Assembly (NCBI GenBank): GCA_943331415.1
Contig: CALQLM010000003.1
Coordinates: 1 to 13,687 of the forward strand
Reading direction: 5' to 3'
Origin: Bifidobacterium breve
GTDB taxonomy: Bacteria > Actinomycetota > Actinomycetes > Mycobacteriales > Mycobacteriaceae
Length of the DNA: 13,687 bases
The translations under genes and the position numbers were made by a program. Position 1 is the first letter of the stretch. Every line of letters starts with the position of its first letter. The notes beneath the pieces are model-generated. The model searched no databases. It was not told where the DNA came from and was given only the letters and a program-made list of their open reading frames with translations. This document shows positions 1-6,676 of this stretch, one piece after another.

Positions 1-213
1 CAGTGCCAGATGCGCGGTGGTGATCGCGCGGCGCAGCAGTGAGGTGTACACGACATCGGGCTGACGGTCGCCGGCCGCGATCAACTCGCCGGACCGCACC
101 GCCTCGGCCCGGCCCTTATCGGTCAGATCAACATCAACCCAACCGGTGAACTGGTTGCTGGCGTTCCACTGGCTTTGACCGTGGCGCAGCAGAATAAGCG
201 TGGACTCAGCCAT
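1..213 (-). CDS. gpm1: Phosphoglycerate mutase, 2,3-BPG-dependent (N-terminal 71 residues; cut by window edge)
   Basis: The visible N-terminus begins [17 protein letters not shown] and contains the histidine phosphatase signature R10-H11-G12, in which H11 is the residue phosphorylated during catalysis. It continues with the family block around [13 protein letters not shown] (residues 22-34), where phosphoglycerate mutases normally have a WxDxxL pattern, and with [12 protein letters not shown] near residues 56-67. The enzyme interconverts 3- and 2-phosphoglycerate in cytosolic glycolysis and gluconeogenesis. The 3' part lies outside the window. The ATG at 213 is the family start; it has no Shine-Dalgarno sequence, but a GATAAT box ends 7 nt upstream, so the mRNA may be leaderless. 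The ybjN-like gene upstream ends only 13 nt away in the same direction. Identification is firm from the motif and from the mshA neighbourhood. Confidence 0.95.
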   Translation of the reverse strand, partial: MAESTLILLRHGQSQWNASNQFTGWVDVDLTDKGRAEAVRSGELIAAGDRQPDVVYTSLLRRAITTAHLAL

Positions 214-220
214 GGCCGAA

Positions 221-226
221 ATTATC
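221..226 (-). promoter_or_regulatory. Candidate -10 box for leaderless gpm1 transcript
   Basis: On the minus strand the bases read TGAGATAAT, an extended -10 (TG-N-GATAAT), followed by 7 nt and the gpm1 ATG at 213. The spacing would place transcription start at or next to the A of ATG. No convincing -35 is seen. It sits directly after the stop codon of the upstream ybjN-like gene, so gpm1 may have its own promoter as well as read-through. Confidence 0.45.
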
Positions 227-757
227 TCACGGAGCCGGATCGTCGTCGATCAGATGCTCGAAGGCCTTCAGGTTCTTCAACGATTCGCCCCGGGACAGCC
301 GCCAGGCCCATTCCTTGCGGATTGACGAGGCGAACCCGAGTTCCAGCAGGGTGTTGAAATCATTGTTGGCGGCCTCCAACACCTGACCGAGTACCCGATC
401 AATCTCCTCGGCATTGACCACATCGAGTGCAATACGACCGATCAGGTAGATGTCGCCGATGTTGTCCAGGGTGTAGGCCACGCCGTACAGCCGGCGATTG
501 CGCTTGAGCAGGAACCGGTAGACGCCCTCAAAGTTCTCGTCGGGTTTGCGGCAGACGAAGGCCTCGACGCGAACCGAGTGTTCACCGATGCTGAGCAGGG
601 TGTTGGTGCTCAATTTACGCTCGCCGGGCAGTTCGACGATCAGACCGGGCAATCCGCCGTGGGCGCCGTCATGGCGGGTATAGGTCAGCCCGTGTTCGAT
701 CAGGGTGTCCTCGATGACCTGCCGGATCCGGGCCTCGGCCTGACGCGGGTGCGTCAT
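227..757 (-). CDS. YbjN domain-containing protein (Rv0487-like)
   Basis: A 176-residue protein with the YbjN / type III secretion chaperone-like fold pattern: an N-terminal helix ([15 protein letters not shown], residues 8-22), a beta-rich middle ([20 protein letters not shown]) and a long helical C-terminal part rich in acidic and aromatic residues ([17 protein letters not shown]). It matches what I recall of Rv0487, which also follows mshA in M. tuberculosis. No catalytic residues are visible and the biochemical role is unknown; YbjN proteins are generally treated as small cytosolic regulatory or chaperone-like proteins. The ATG overlaps the mshA stop as ATGA (754-757), and a GGGGAG Shine-Dalgarno (765-770) lies 7 nt upstream within mshA, so translation is probably coupled to mshA. 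A LysE-type gene recalled between this gene and gpm1 in M. tuberculosis is absent here. Confidence 0.9.
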   Translation of the reverse strand: MTHPRQAEARIRQVIEDTLIEHGLTYTRHDGAHGGLPGLIVELPGERKLSTNTLLSIGEHSVRVEAFVCRKPDENFEGVYRFLLKRNRRLYGVAYTLDNIGDIYLIGRIALDVVNAEEIDRVLGQVLEAANNDFNTLLELGFASSIRKEWAWRLSRGESLKNLKAFEHLIDDDPAP

Positions 758-2094
758 GCACGCACTCCCCGTCGCATCATCCAGCGCCGGCCGCTGCGCC
801 GGGACAGCATGTCACGTGCAGCGCTGCGCTGGTGGGTGCTGCCGTAATCGGTGATTGCCCGTCCGTAGCTGCCGAGCAATTGGTCGACGGTGTGGTCCCA
901 GGAGAACTGCCGGGCGTGGGCGATCGCGGCGCGGCGCAGGGTCTCCGGATCCGCGGCCAGCAGATCGGTGATAGCCCGGGCCCATTGATCCGGCTGATGC
1001 CCGGCGACGAGTGTTCCGCTCTGCCCGTCGGCCACCGCCACCGGCAGGCCACCGACTGCGGCCGCCACCACCGGGGTGCCGCAGGCCTGCGCTTCGATGG
1101 CCACCAATCCGAAGGACTCCGAATAGCTCGGAACGGCCAGCAGGTCTGCCGCCCGGTACACGTTCACCAGTTGGTCCCGGGACTGCGGGGGCAGGAAGCT
1201 CACGCGATCCGCGATACCGAGTTCGGCCGCCAGTCGAACCAGGGTGTCGGGGGCGGCCAATCCGCTGCCGGAGGGCCCGCCCACGATCAGCACCCGCGTT
1301 CCCGACGGCAGCAGAGCCGCCGCGCGCAGCAGCACGTCGGGTGCCTTGAGAGGCTGGATGCGCCCGACGAACGCGACTATCCGCTCCGTTGCAGACAACC
1401 CCAGGGCGGTACGCGCCATCACCCTGTCACCGGGGCTGAAGGTCTCCAGGTCAACTCCCGGATTCACGATATCGATGCGTTGGCGGTCGGCATTATGTAA
1501 CGAAACCAATTGGCGTGCTTCATCTTCGGTATTGACGATGAGACGGTCTGCTTCATCGACCACCTGCTGTTCGCCCACCGCACGCAGTGGCGGCTCCGGT
1601 GCGTCACCCTCAGCCAGAGCCGCGTTCTTCACCGCGGCCAAGGTGTGCGCAGTGTGGACCAACGGCACCGCCCAGCGATCCCTGGCCAGCCAGCCAACCT
1701 GGCCGGAGAGCCAGTAGTGCGAATGCACCACGTCGTAGTACCCCGGTTCGTGGTTGGCCTCGGCACGCAACACGCCCGCAGTGAACGCACACAGCTGGGT
1801 CGGCAGGTCGTACTTGTCGAGACCTTCGAACGGGCCCGCGACGACGTTGCGCACCAACACACCGGGGGCCACCGACACCACGGGCGGTTCGGCCGAAGAC
1901 GTCGCTCTGGTGAAGATCTCGACTTCGACACCGCGTCGGGCCATATGCAACGCGGTCTGCAGAACGTAGACGTTCATACCGCCGGCGTCTCCAGTGCCCG
2001 GCTGGGCCAGTGGCGAGGTATGCACCGAGACCACCGCCACCCTTCGCGGCAGCACGCCGCCGGGCGCATCGGTCAGATCCCGGGGCTGGCGCAC
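754..2094 (-). CDS. mshA: D-inositol-3-phosphate glycosyltransferase (mycothiol biosynthesis)
   Basis: This GT4-family retaining glycosyltransferase transfers GlcNAc from UDP-GlcNAc to 1L-myo-inositol-1-phosphate, the first committed step of mycothiol synthesis in the cytosol. In the 446-residue reading, the acceptor-domain loop [20 protein letters not shown] is at about residues 25-44, VHSHYWLSG at 123-131, the donor-domain [11 protein letters not shown] at 243-253, GGPSGSGL at 272-279, and the EX7E motif of GT4 enzymes at E326 and E334 (ESFGLVAIE). The open frame continues upstream to a TTG at 2160, but the first 22 residues from there do not resemble MshA. The GTG at 2094 gives a short N-terminus before [12 protein letters not shown], similar to other mycobacterial MshA proteins, and has a -10-like box 6 nt upstream. 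The gene overlaps the ybjN-like gene by 4 nt. The adjacent ROK regulator known in M. tuberculosis is not present. Confidence 0.95.
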   Translation of the reverse strand: MRQPRDLTDAPGGVLPRRVAVVSVHTSPLAQPGTGDAGGMNVYVLQTALHMARRGVEVEIFTRATSSAEPPVVSVAPGVLVRNVVAGPFEGLDKYDLPTQLCAFTAGVLRAEANHEPGYYDVVHSHYWLSGQVGWLARDRWAVPLVHTAHTLAAVKNAALAEGDAPEPPLRAVGEQQVVDEADRLIVNTEDEARQLVSLHNADRQRIDIVNPGVDLETFSPGDRVMARTALGLSATERIVAFVGRIQPLKAPDVLLRAAALLPSGTRVLIVGGPSGSGLAAPDTLVRLAAELGIADRVSFLPPQSRDQLVNVYRAADLLAVPSYSESFGLVAIEAQACGTPVVAAAVGGLPVAVADGQSGTLVAGHQPDQWARAITDLLAADPETLRRAAIAHARQFSWDHTVDQLLGSYGRAITDYGSTHQRSAARDMLSRRSGRRWMMRRGVRA

Positions 2095-2100
2095 CTTTCC

Positions 2101-2106
2101 ATCTTT
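2101..2106 (-). promoter_or_regulatory. Candidate -10 box for leaderless mshA transcript
   Basis: The minus strand reads TGTAAAGAT followed by 6 nt and the GTG at 2094. AAAGAT fits the loose mycobacterial ANNNT core, and no Shine-Dalgarno is found at proper spacing for that GTG. This supports the GTG at 2094 as the start. The hexamer is weaker than the TANNNT boxes found elsewhere in the window. Confidence 0.35.
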
Positions 2107-2151
2107 ACACCCCTCAGCGAGACCACACCTGCACCGCCCGGGCACGATCAC

Positions 2152-2157
2152 TACGGT
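2152..2157 (+). promoter_or_regulatory. Candidate -10 box upstream of the SDR gene
   Basis: TACGGT fits TANNNT and ends 8 nt before the ATG at 2166, so the transcript would be leaderless or have a leader of one or two bases. There is no Shine-Dalgarno before that ATG. The mshA and SDR promoters share this 71-bp divergent spacer. Confidence 0.4.
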
Positions 2158-2165
2158 CAATTCCT

Positions 2166-2918
2166 ATGACGAACAAACCAGAGGCGCATTCGCGGGTGGC
2201 CGTGGTCACCGGAGCGAGTGCCGGAATCGGTGAGGCGACAGCGAGAACACTTGCCACACAGGGCTTTCATGTCGTCGCCGTGGCCCGCCGCGCCGACCGG
2301 ATCCGGCGGCTTGCCGAGGAGATCGGCGGCACGGCCGTCGTGGCCGATGTCACTGACGACGCGGCGGTGCAGGCTCTGGCCGCGGGTCTCGCCCGGGTGG
2401 ACGTCCTGGTCAACAACGCCGGTGGGGCCAAGGGTCTGGAGCCGGTCGCCGAGGCCGATCTGGATAACTGGCGCTGGATGTGGGAGACCAACGTGCTGGG
2501 CACACTGCGCGTCACCCGCGCCCTGTTGCCCGGTCTGATCGCCTCCGGCAACGGGCTGATCGTGACGGTGACCTCAATCGCCGCCCTTGAGGTCTACGAC
2601 GGCGGCGGCGGATACGCGGCGGCCAAGCACGCCCAGGGCGCCCTGCACCGCACTCTGCGGGGTGAGCTGTTGGGAAAACCGGTCCGGTTGACCGAGATCG
2701 CACCCGGAGCGGTCCAGACCGAGTTCTCACTGGTGCGTTTCGGTGGCGACGAGCAACGGGCCGAGGCGGTCTATCGCGGCATCCATCCACTGATCGCCGA
2801 GGACGTTGCCGAGGTGATCGGATTCGTGGCCTCGCGCCCCTCACACGTCAACCTCGATCAGATCGTCATGCGTCCGCGCGACCAGGCCAGCGCCAGCAGG
2901 TTCAACCGCCAGGTCTAG
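2166..2918 (+). CDS. Short-chain dehydrogenase/reductase (Rv0484c-like)
   Basis: A 250-residue classical SDR with all expected motifs: the Rossmann dinucleotide loop TGASAGIG (residues 15-22), NNAG (83-86), the active-site Asn in ETNVLG (N109), the catalytic Ser in VTSIAA (S137) and YAAAK (Y150/K154), followed by the IAPGAVQTEF nucleotide-binding segment (178-187). An Arg pair after beta-2 (VARR, 39-42) suggests NADP(H) preference, by inference. The substrate cannot be read from sequence; the group resembles YdfG/serine dehydrogenase-type NADP oxidoreductases. The ATG at 2166 is chosen because the following residues lead directly into VAVVTG. It is divergent from mshA and convergent with murB, with only 14 nt between stop codons. 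From memory a lipoprotein gene (lprQ) lies next to murB in M. tuberculosis; it is missing here. Confidence 0.93.
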   Translation: MTNKPEAHSRVAVVTGASAGIGEATARTLATQGFHVVAVARRADRIRRLAEEIGGTAVVADVTDDAAVQALAAGLARVDVLVNNAGGAKGLEPVAEADLDNWRWMWETNVLGTLRVTRALLPGLIASGNGLIVTVTSIAALEVYDGGGGYAAAKHAQGALHRTLRGELLGKPVRLTEIAPGAVQTEFSLVRFGGDEQRAEAVYRGIHPLIAEDVAEVIGFVASRPSHVNLDQIVMRPRDQASASRFNRQV

Positions 2919-2932
2919 TGATCGTCAGCGGG

Positions 2933-3982
2933 CTAGAGCGCACACCCGACTAACACCGGTTCTTCCACCAGGGTGACACCGAATGCGGCCTGCACCCCGT
3001 CCCGCACGGTGCGCGCCAAGGCGAGCACATCAGCTGTGGTTGCCCCGCCGCGGTTGGTCAGTGCCAGCGTGTGCTTGGTGGACAACCGGCATGGTCCGTC
3101 ACCGGGAAATCCCTTGCCGAAACCGGCCTGTTCCACCAGCCAGCCCGCGGCGAGTTTGACGCCGTCGGGTGCGGGGTAGTGCGGAACCGGACCACCGGAG
3201 TCGGCCCGCAAGCGCTCGAATTCCGCATGAGACACCACCGGATTGGTGAAGAAGGATCCCACGCTCCAGGTGTCGTGGTCAGCCTCATCGAGCACCATGC
3301 CCTTGGCGGCGCGCAATGCCAGGACGCTTCTGCGCACCCGCGCCGGATCGGACGTCTCGCCAACGGCCACACCGAGTGCGGCCGCGAGTTCGTCGTAGCG
3401 CAGCGGCGCCGAGCATCCGGCCTCATCCAGGGTGAACTCCACCTCGAGGACGATGAAGTCGGTCGCGTTCTTCAGCGTGCTGTGCCGGTAGCGGAATCCC
3501 AGATCTGCTGCGGGTACCCAATTCACTTCATGATTTCGTCGGTCAAGCAGTTTCACGCGGGTCATGCAGTCGGCGACCTCGACCCCGTAGGCACCGACGT
3601 TTTGGACCGGTGTCGCCCCAGCCGAGCCGGGGATGCCCGCCAGGCATTCCAGTCCGCCGAGATTGGCGCCCACGGCGGCGCTGACAACAGCGTCCCAGTC
3701 GGCTCCGGCCTCGGCTCGCAGCAGTGGTGGCTGGATGGCGATCGCGGGGCTGGCCAGTCGCACAACAGTGAGATCGGTCAGGTCGTCGGCGATCACCACG
3801 TTGGATCCGCCACCGAGCAGCAGAACAGGTCCGCCGTCGGCATCGAGGGTGCGCATCGTGGCGACGATCTGATCGGTGGTGAGGCAGGTGATGACACGAC
3901 GCGCGACCGGACCCACCCGCAACGTAGTCATCGGCGCTACCGCCACGTCATGCGTGACCTGCGCGCCGCCGAAATCGCCCAC
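2933..3982 (-). CDS. murB: UDP-N-acetylenolpyruvoylglucosamine reductase
   Basis: MurB is the FAD enzyme that reduces UDP-GlcNAc-enolpyruvate to UDP-MurNAc with NADPH in cytosolic peptidoglycan precursor synthesis. In the 349-residue reading, [11 protein letters not shown] is at about 19-29, the FAD-binding GGGSNVVI at 57-64, [18 protein letters not shown] at 116-133, YRHS with the catalytic-site Arg R166, the proton-donor Ser in [10 protein letters not shown] (S243), the substrate loop [17 protein letters not shown] at 268-284, and the C-terminal EEPVLVG holding the conserved Glu. The frame stays open upstream to GTG 4033 and ATG 4027, but those starts would run into the divergent DUF2505 gene. 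GTG 3982 gives an N-terminus like that of M. tuberculosis MurB (a GVG-type beginning) and has TACGTT 7 nt before it. The exact start is uncertain; the function is not. Confidence 0.95.
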   Translation of the reverse strand: MGDFGGAQVTHDVAVAPMTTLRVGPVARRVITCLTTDQIVATMRTLDADGGPVLLLGGGSNVVIADDLTDLTVVRLASPAIAIQPPLLRAEAGADWDAVVSAAVGANLGGLECLAGIPGSAGATPVQNVGAYGVEVADCMTRVKLLDRRNHEVNWVPAADLGFRYRHSTLKNATDFIVLEVEFTLDEAGCSAPLRYDELAAALGVAVGETSDPARVRRSVLALRAAKGMVLDEADHDTWSVGSFFTNPVVSHAEFERLRADSGGPVPHYPAPDGVKLAAGWLVEQAGFGKGFPGDGPCRLSTKHTLALTNRGGATTADVLALARTVRDGVQAAFGVTLVEEPVLVGCAL

Positions 3983-3989
3983 GCCCGTT

Positions 3990-3995
3990 AACGTA
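3990..3995 (-). promoter_or_regulatory. Candidate -10 box for leaderless murB
   Basis: TACGTT on the minus strand matches TANNNT exactly and ends 7 nt before the GTG at 3982. No Shine-Dalgarno is seen there. It overlaps the candidate -10 positions of the divergent DUF2505 gene within the palindrome CGTTAACG (3986-3993). Confidence 0.45.
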
Positions 3996-3999
3996 GCCT
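3994..3999 (+). promoter_or_regulatory. Candidate -10 box for the first DUF2505 gene
   Basis: TAGCCT matches TANNNT and is followed by 8 nt and the ATG at 4008. An alternative hexamer, TAACGT (3989-3994), overlaps it. Both collide with the murB -10 on the other strand, so the two promoters probably cannot be occupied at the same time. Confidence 0.4.
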
Positions 4000-4007
4000 G
4001 ACCAGCT

Positions 4008-4514
4008 ATGCCACGTTCATTCGACATGGCCACCGACTACGACGCCGGTGTGGGAAAAGTGCACAGGGCATTCTGCGACGAGCGGTACTGGGTGGCCCGG
4101 TTGGCCGATTCCGGCGCCGACGAGGCGCGACTGGACTCGATCACCCTTGGACCCGACGGAAGTGTGGACGTGGTCACCACACAGGTGCTGCGGTCGACGC
4201 GGCTGCCCGCACTGGTCACCCAGTTCCACCGCGGTGATCTGGAAATCCAGCGCGAGGAGAGTTGGACGGGACTGGTAGACGATAGGGCCACTGCCGTCAT
4301 CACCGGCAGCATATCCGGAGCACCGGTCTCGGTGACCGGTCATGCGGAACTGGAAGCCTCAGATGCCGGGGCGCGCTTAACTTTTCATGCTGATGTCACG
4401 GTCCGGGTGCCACTGGTGGGCGGCAAGCTGGAGAACTTCATCGGTAATCAACTGGTCGCCCTGCTGGGAGCCGAGCAGCGCTTCACAACCAGGTGGATCG
4501 CCGGGGACTGCTGA
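4008..4514 (+). CDS. DUF2505 / SRPBCC-fold protein, copy 1 (Rv0481c-like)
   Basis: A 168-residue protein with the helix-grip pattern of DUF2505: an N-terminal strand [13 protein letters not shown], a YWVARLAD helix at about residues 27-34, alternating beta strands ([29 protein letters not shown]), and a C-terminal amphipathic helix preceded by [16 protein letters not shown] (136-151). SRPBCC folds form a hydrophobic cavity that commonly holds lipids or other hydrophobic ligands, but no ligand or catalytic residue can be assigned. No signal peptide is present, so it is expected in the cytosol. It matches the murB neighbour Rv0481c as I recall it. A related DUF2505 gene follows after 21 nt in the same direction, and three more genes continue the run. 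Its promoter overlaps that of murB. Confidence 0.85.
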   Translation: MPRSFDMATDYDAGVGKVHRAFCDERYWVARLADSGADEARLDSITLGPDGSVDVVTTQVLRSTRLPALVTQFHRGDLEIQREESWTGLVDDRATAVITGSISGAPVSVTGHAELEASDAGARLTFHADVTVRVPLVGGKLENFIGNQLVALLGAEQRFTTRWIAGDC

Positions 4515-4523
4515 ACCCACCGG

Positions 4524-4529
4524 TAGCGT
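4524..4529 (+). promoter_or_regulatory. Candidate -10 box for the second DUF2505 gene
   Basis: TAGCGT (TANNNT) ends 6 nt before the ATG at 4536, inside the 21-nt spacer between the two DUF2505 genes. This gives the second copy a possible internal promoter and a leaderless mRNA. GAGG (4530-4533) is also present but only 2 nt from the ATG, too close for a normal ribosome binding site. Confidence 0.4.
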
Positions 4530-4535
4530 GAGGTC

Positions 4536-5051
4536 ATGCCCCGCAGCATGGTCTACAACGTCGATGTCGACGTGCCGGCCGCCGTGATGTACCGGAACTT
4601 CACCGCCATCGACTATTGGCAGGATCTGGTCGCCTTCTACGAGCAGAACGCGGCCCGCACCGAGATCGCTCACTTCTCCACCGATGACACCGGGACCGAC
4701 GTTTCGTTCTCTCATATCCTGTCCGCGCAGGATCTCCCGCCGATCGCCCGGCCGGTGCTTCCGGGGACATTCGTCATCACCCGCGAGCAACACTTCGAGC
4801 CGTTCCACGAAGCCACCAACCGGGCCTTCGGCCGCTACCACGCGCAGATCCCGACGGTGCCGGTCGAGGTCACCGGCACCTACATTTTGCAGGACACCGA
4901 ACACGGCAGCCAGATGAGTCTGGACACCCTGTGCACGGCGCGGGTACCGATCATCGGCGGACAGATCGAGCACCTTCTCGCAAACGGTCTGCGCACATTA
5001 TTCACCAAAGAGGGTGAGTTCACGGCTGACTGGATCGGCAGTCATCGCTAG
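4536..5051 (+). CDS. DUF2505 / SRPBCC-fold protein, copy 2
   Basis: A 171-residue protein of the same family as its upstream neighbour. Both begin MPRS, both have the aromatic DYW/RYW helix near residue 26-28, and both share the late block VP-[LI]-[VI]-GG-x-[LI]-E-x-[FL] (here VPIIGGQIEHLLANGL, about 141-156). Overall identity by eye is low, so this is an old rather than recent duplication. The middle strand LPPIARPVLPGTFVITREQHFEPF is typical of the mycobacterial DUF2505 group. The protein has no signal peptide and no known catalytic motif. Binding of a hydrophobic ligand is an inference from the fold only. The downstream methyltransferase-like gene starts 17 nt after the stop, or overlaps it if GTG 5014 is used. 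Confidence 0.85.
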   Translation: MPRSMVYNVDVDVPAAVMYRNFTAIDYWQDLVAFYEQNAARTEIAHFSTDDTGTDVSFSHILSAQDLPPIARPVLPGTFVITREQHFEPFHEATNRAFGRYHAQIPTVPVEVTGTYILQDTEHGSQMSLDTLCTARVPIIGGQIEHLLANGLRTLFTKEGEFTADWIGSHR

Positions 5052-5067
5052 GCCACGCCCGGTCGGG

Positions 5068-5844
5068 ATGCCGACGCGGGGCACGACCGGAGCCAACCGG
5101 CTACGGCGGGCCGACAGATGGCTGATGAACTCGGCGCGGGTGCGATCCGCTCTCGATACGGGCGGGGGATCCGCGACTGCTCCGGTGGCGGTCGATCTCG
5201 GTTACGGACGGCTGCCGGTTACCACGCTGGAACTTGCCACCCGGCTGCGGACCATCCGACCCGATGTGCGAGTGATCGGTCTTGAAATCGATCCGGACCG
5301 GGTTGCGGCGGCCCGAGACTCCGGCGGCGGCGGCGTTGAATTCGCCCTCGGCGGTTTCGAACTCGCAGGCCTGCGGCCGGTGCTGGTGCGCGCGTTCAAC
5401 GTGCTGCGCCAGTACCCGCCGGAGGCGGTCGCAAAGGCCTGGCACACCATGCAATCCCAACTCGCGCCAGGCGGGCTGATCATCGACGGCACGTGCGACG
5501 AACTGGGTAGGCGCTGCGGTTGGGTTCTTCTCGACGCTGATGGGCCGGTGAGCCTCACGTTAGCCTGCGACCCACGAGCCGTCACCGTGCCATCGGATCT
5601 GGCTGAACGCCTTCCGAAAGTGCTTATCCACCACAATGTTCCGGGCCAGCCGATCCACACACTGCTCGCGGCTGCCGACCGCGCCTGGGCCGCCGCCGCC
5701 GGGCATTCGGTCTTCGGGCCCCGCGCCCGGTGGCGCGCCATGCTGGCCACGTTGGGTGATATCGGCGTGACCGTCGAGCCACAGCGCCGGAGCCTGCGTG
5801 ATGCGGTGCTCACGGTGCCGTGGTCAACCGTGGCCCCCGACTAG
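5068..5844 (+). CDS. Class I SAM-dependent methyltransferase-like protein
   Basis: A 258-residue protein with a Rossmann-type SAM-binding pattern: motif I VAVDLGYGRLPVTTLELA (residues 40-57, glycine loop DLGYG), an acidic residue after beta-2 in VIGLEIDPDRVAAAR (69-83, E73/D75), a motif IV-like strand VRAFNVLRQYPPEAV (107-121), and the post-motif LAPGGLIIDGTCDE (132-145). The acceptor substrate is unknown. The frame remains open back to GTG 5014, inside the preceding gene. ATG 5068 is preferred because it begins 17 nt after the DUF2505 stop and the basic stretch RLRRADRWLMN follows. GGTCGGG just before it is a poor ribosome binding site. The next gene starts 10 nt after its stop. Position within a five-gene run with two lipid-fold proteins suggests a small-molecule or lipid substrate; this is inference. 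Confidence 0.75.
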   Translation: MPTRGTTGANRLRRADRWLMNSARVRSALDTGGGSATAPVAVDLGYGRLPVTTLELATRLRTIRPDVRVIGLEIDPDRVAAARDSGGGGVEFALGGFELAGLRPVLVRAFNVLRQYPPEAVAKAWHTMQSQLAPGGLIIDGTCDELGRRCGWVLLDADGPVSLTLACDPRAVTVPSDLAERLPKVLIHHNVPGQPIHTLLAAADRAWAAAAGHSVFGPRARWRAMLATLGDIGVTVEPQRRSLRDAVLTVPWSTVAPD

Positions 5845-5847
5845 GCT
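5842..5847 (+). promoter_or_regulatory. Candidate -10 box for the carbon-nitrogen hydrolase gene
   Basis: TAGGCT overlaps the TAG stop of the methyltransferase gene and ends 7 nt before the ATG at 5855. No Shine-Dalgarno is visible before that ATG. A stop codon used as the first half of a TANNNT box also occurs at 11584. Confidence 0.4.
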
Positions 5848-5854
5848 GACGGCC

Positions 5855-6676
5855 ATGCGGATCGCGTGCGCGCAGATTCTGTCGGGTACCGACCCGGTCG
5901 CCAATCTGACGCTGGTGCAGGACTACACCCGCCGCGCGGCCGAGGCCGGAGCGCGGCTGGTGGTTTTTCCGGAGGCCACCATGTGCCGGTTCGGGGTTCC
6001 GCTCGCGCCGATCGCCGAACGCCTCGACGGCCGATGGGCCGACGCGGTGCGCACGATCGCCGATACCGCCGGCATCACCGTGTTCGTCGGCATGTTCACC
6101 CCGGCACCCGATCACCGCGTGACCAACACCCTGCTCATCACCGGTGGTGGAGTCGAAGACCGCTACGACAAGATCCACCTGTACGACGCCTTCGGCTTCG
6201 CCGAGTCGGCGACCGTCGCGCCCGGTCGGCTGCCCGTGGTCGTCACCGTCGATGGTGTCGGGGTCGGGGTGACGCTCTGTTACGACATACGGTTTCCGGC
6301 GCTCTACACCGAATTGGCCGACCGCGGCGCATCGGTCATCACCGTGAGCGCGTCGTGGGGCGCCGGTCCGGGCAAGCTCGACCAGTGGCGCCTCCTGGCG
6401 CGGGCACGGGCGCTGGACTCAACGTGTTTCATTGCCGCCGCCGGGCAGGCCTATCCGGGCGCTGAGTTGGCGACAGCATCGAACGCGCCGACCGGTGTGG
6501 GTGGCAGTCTGATCACCTCACCGCTGGCAGATGTGCTCGCAACAGCCGGCGACGACCCGCAACTCCTCGTCTGCGATATCAACCTCGAGGGCCTTCGAGC
6601 GATCCGGGACACCCTGCCCGTCCTGCGTAACCGCTCCGAGTTCCCGCACACCGGTAAGGCAGAATCGCCGAGGTGA
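5855..6676 (+). CDS. Carbon-nitrogen hydrolase (nitrilase superfamily amidase; Rv0480c-like)
   Basis: A 273-residue protein with the complete Glu-Lys-Cys triad of the nitrilase superfamily: E40 in VVFPEATM, K106 in YDKIHLYDAF and C142 in VTLCYDIRFP. A second conserved Glu-like position and the SASWGAGPGKLDQW loop (165-178) follow, and the C-terminal strand LLVCDINLEGLRAIR is typical. The family hydrolyses non-peptide C-N bonds such as amides, omega-amides and deaminated thiol peptides. The sequence is closest in style to Nit1/Nit2-type amidases, but the substrate cannot be named. It is cytosolic, with no signal peptide. ATG 5855 is chosen because family members begin MRIACAQ or similar. The TGA overlaps the GTG of the next gene (GTGA at 6673-6676), indicating translational coupling with the membrane protein downstream. 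Confidence 0.92.
   Translation: MRIACAQILSGTDPVANLTLVQDYTRRAAEAGARLVVFPEATMCRFGVPLAPIAERLDGRWADAVRTIADTAGITVFVGMFTPAPDHRVTNTLLITGGGVEDRYDKIHLYDAFGFAESATVAPGRLPVVVTVDGVGVGVTLCYDIRFPALYTELADRGASVITVSASWGAGPGKLDQWRLLARARALDSTCFIAAAGQAYPGAELATASNAPTGVGGSLITSPLADVLATAGDDPQLLVCDINLEGLRAIRDTLPVLRNRSEFPHTGKAESPR

Noticed and set aside
832..2169. Long plus-strand open frames opposite mshA (222, 157 and 219 codons)
   Set aside because: They are antisense shadows produced by high GC codon bias over a well-supported mshA; their proteins show low-complexity Arg/Gly/Pro-type composition and no recognisable domain.
3071..3991. A 306-codon plus-strand open frame opposite murB
   Set aside because: It lies entirely on the antisense strand of an unmistakable murB, has no family motif and no ribosome binding site.
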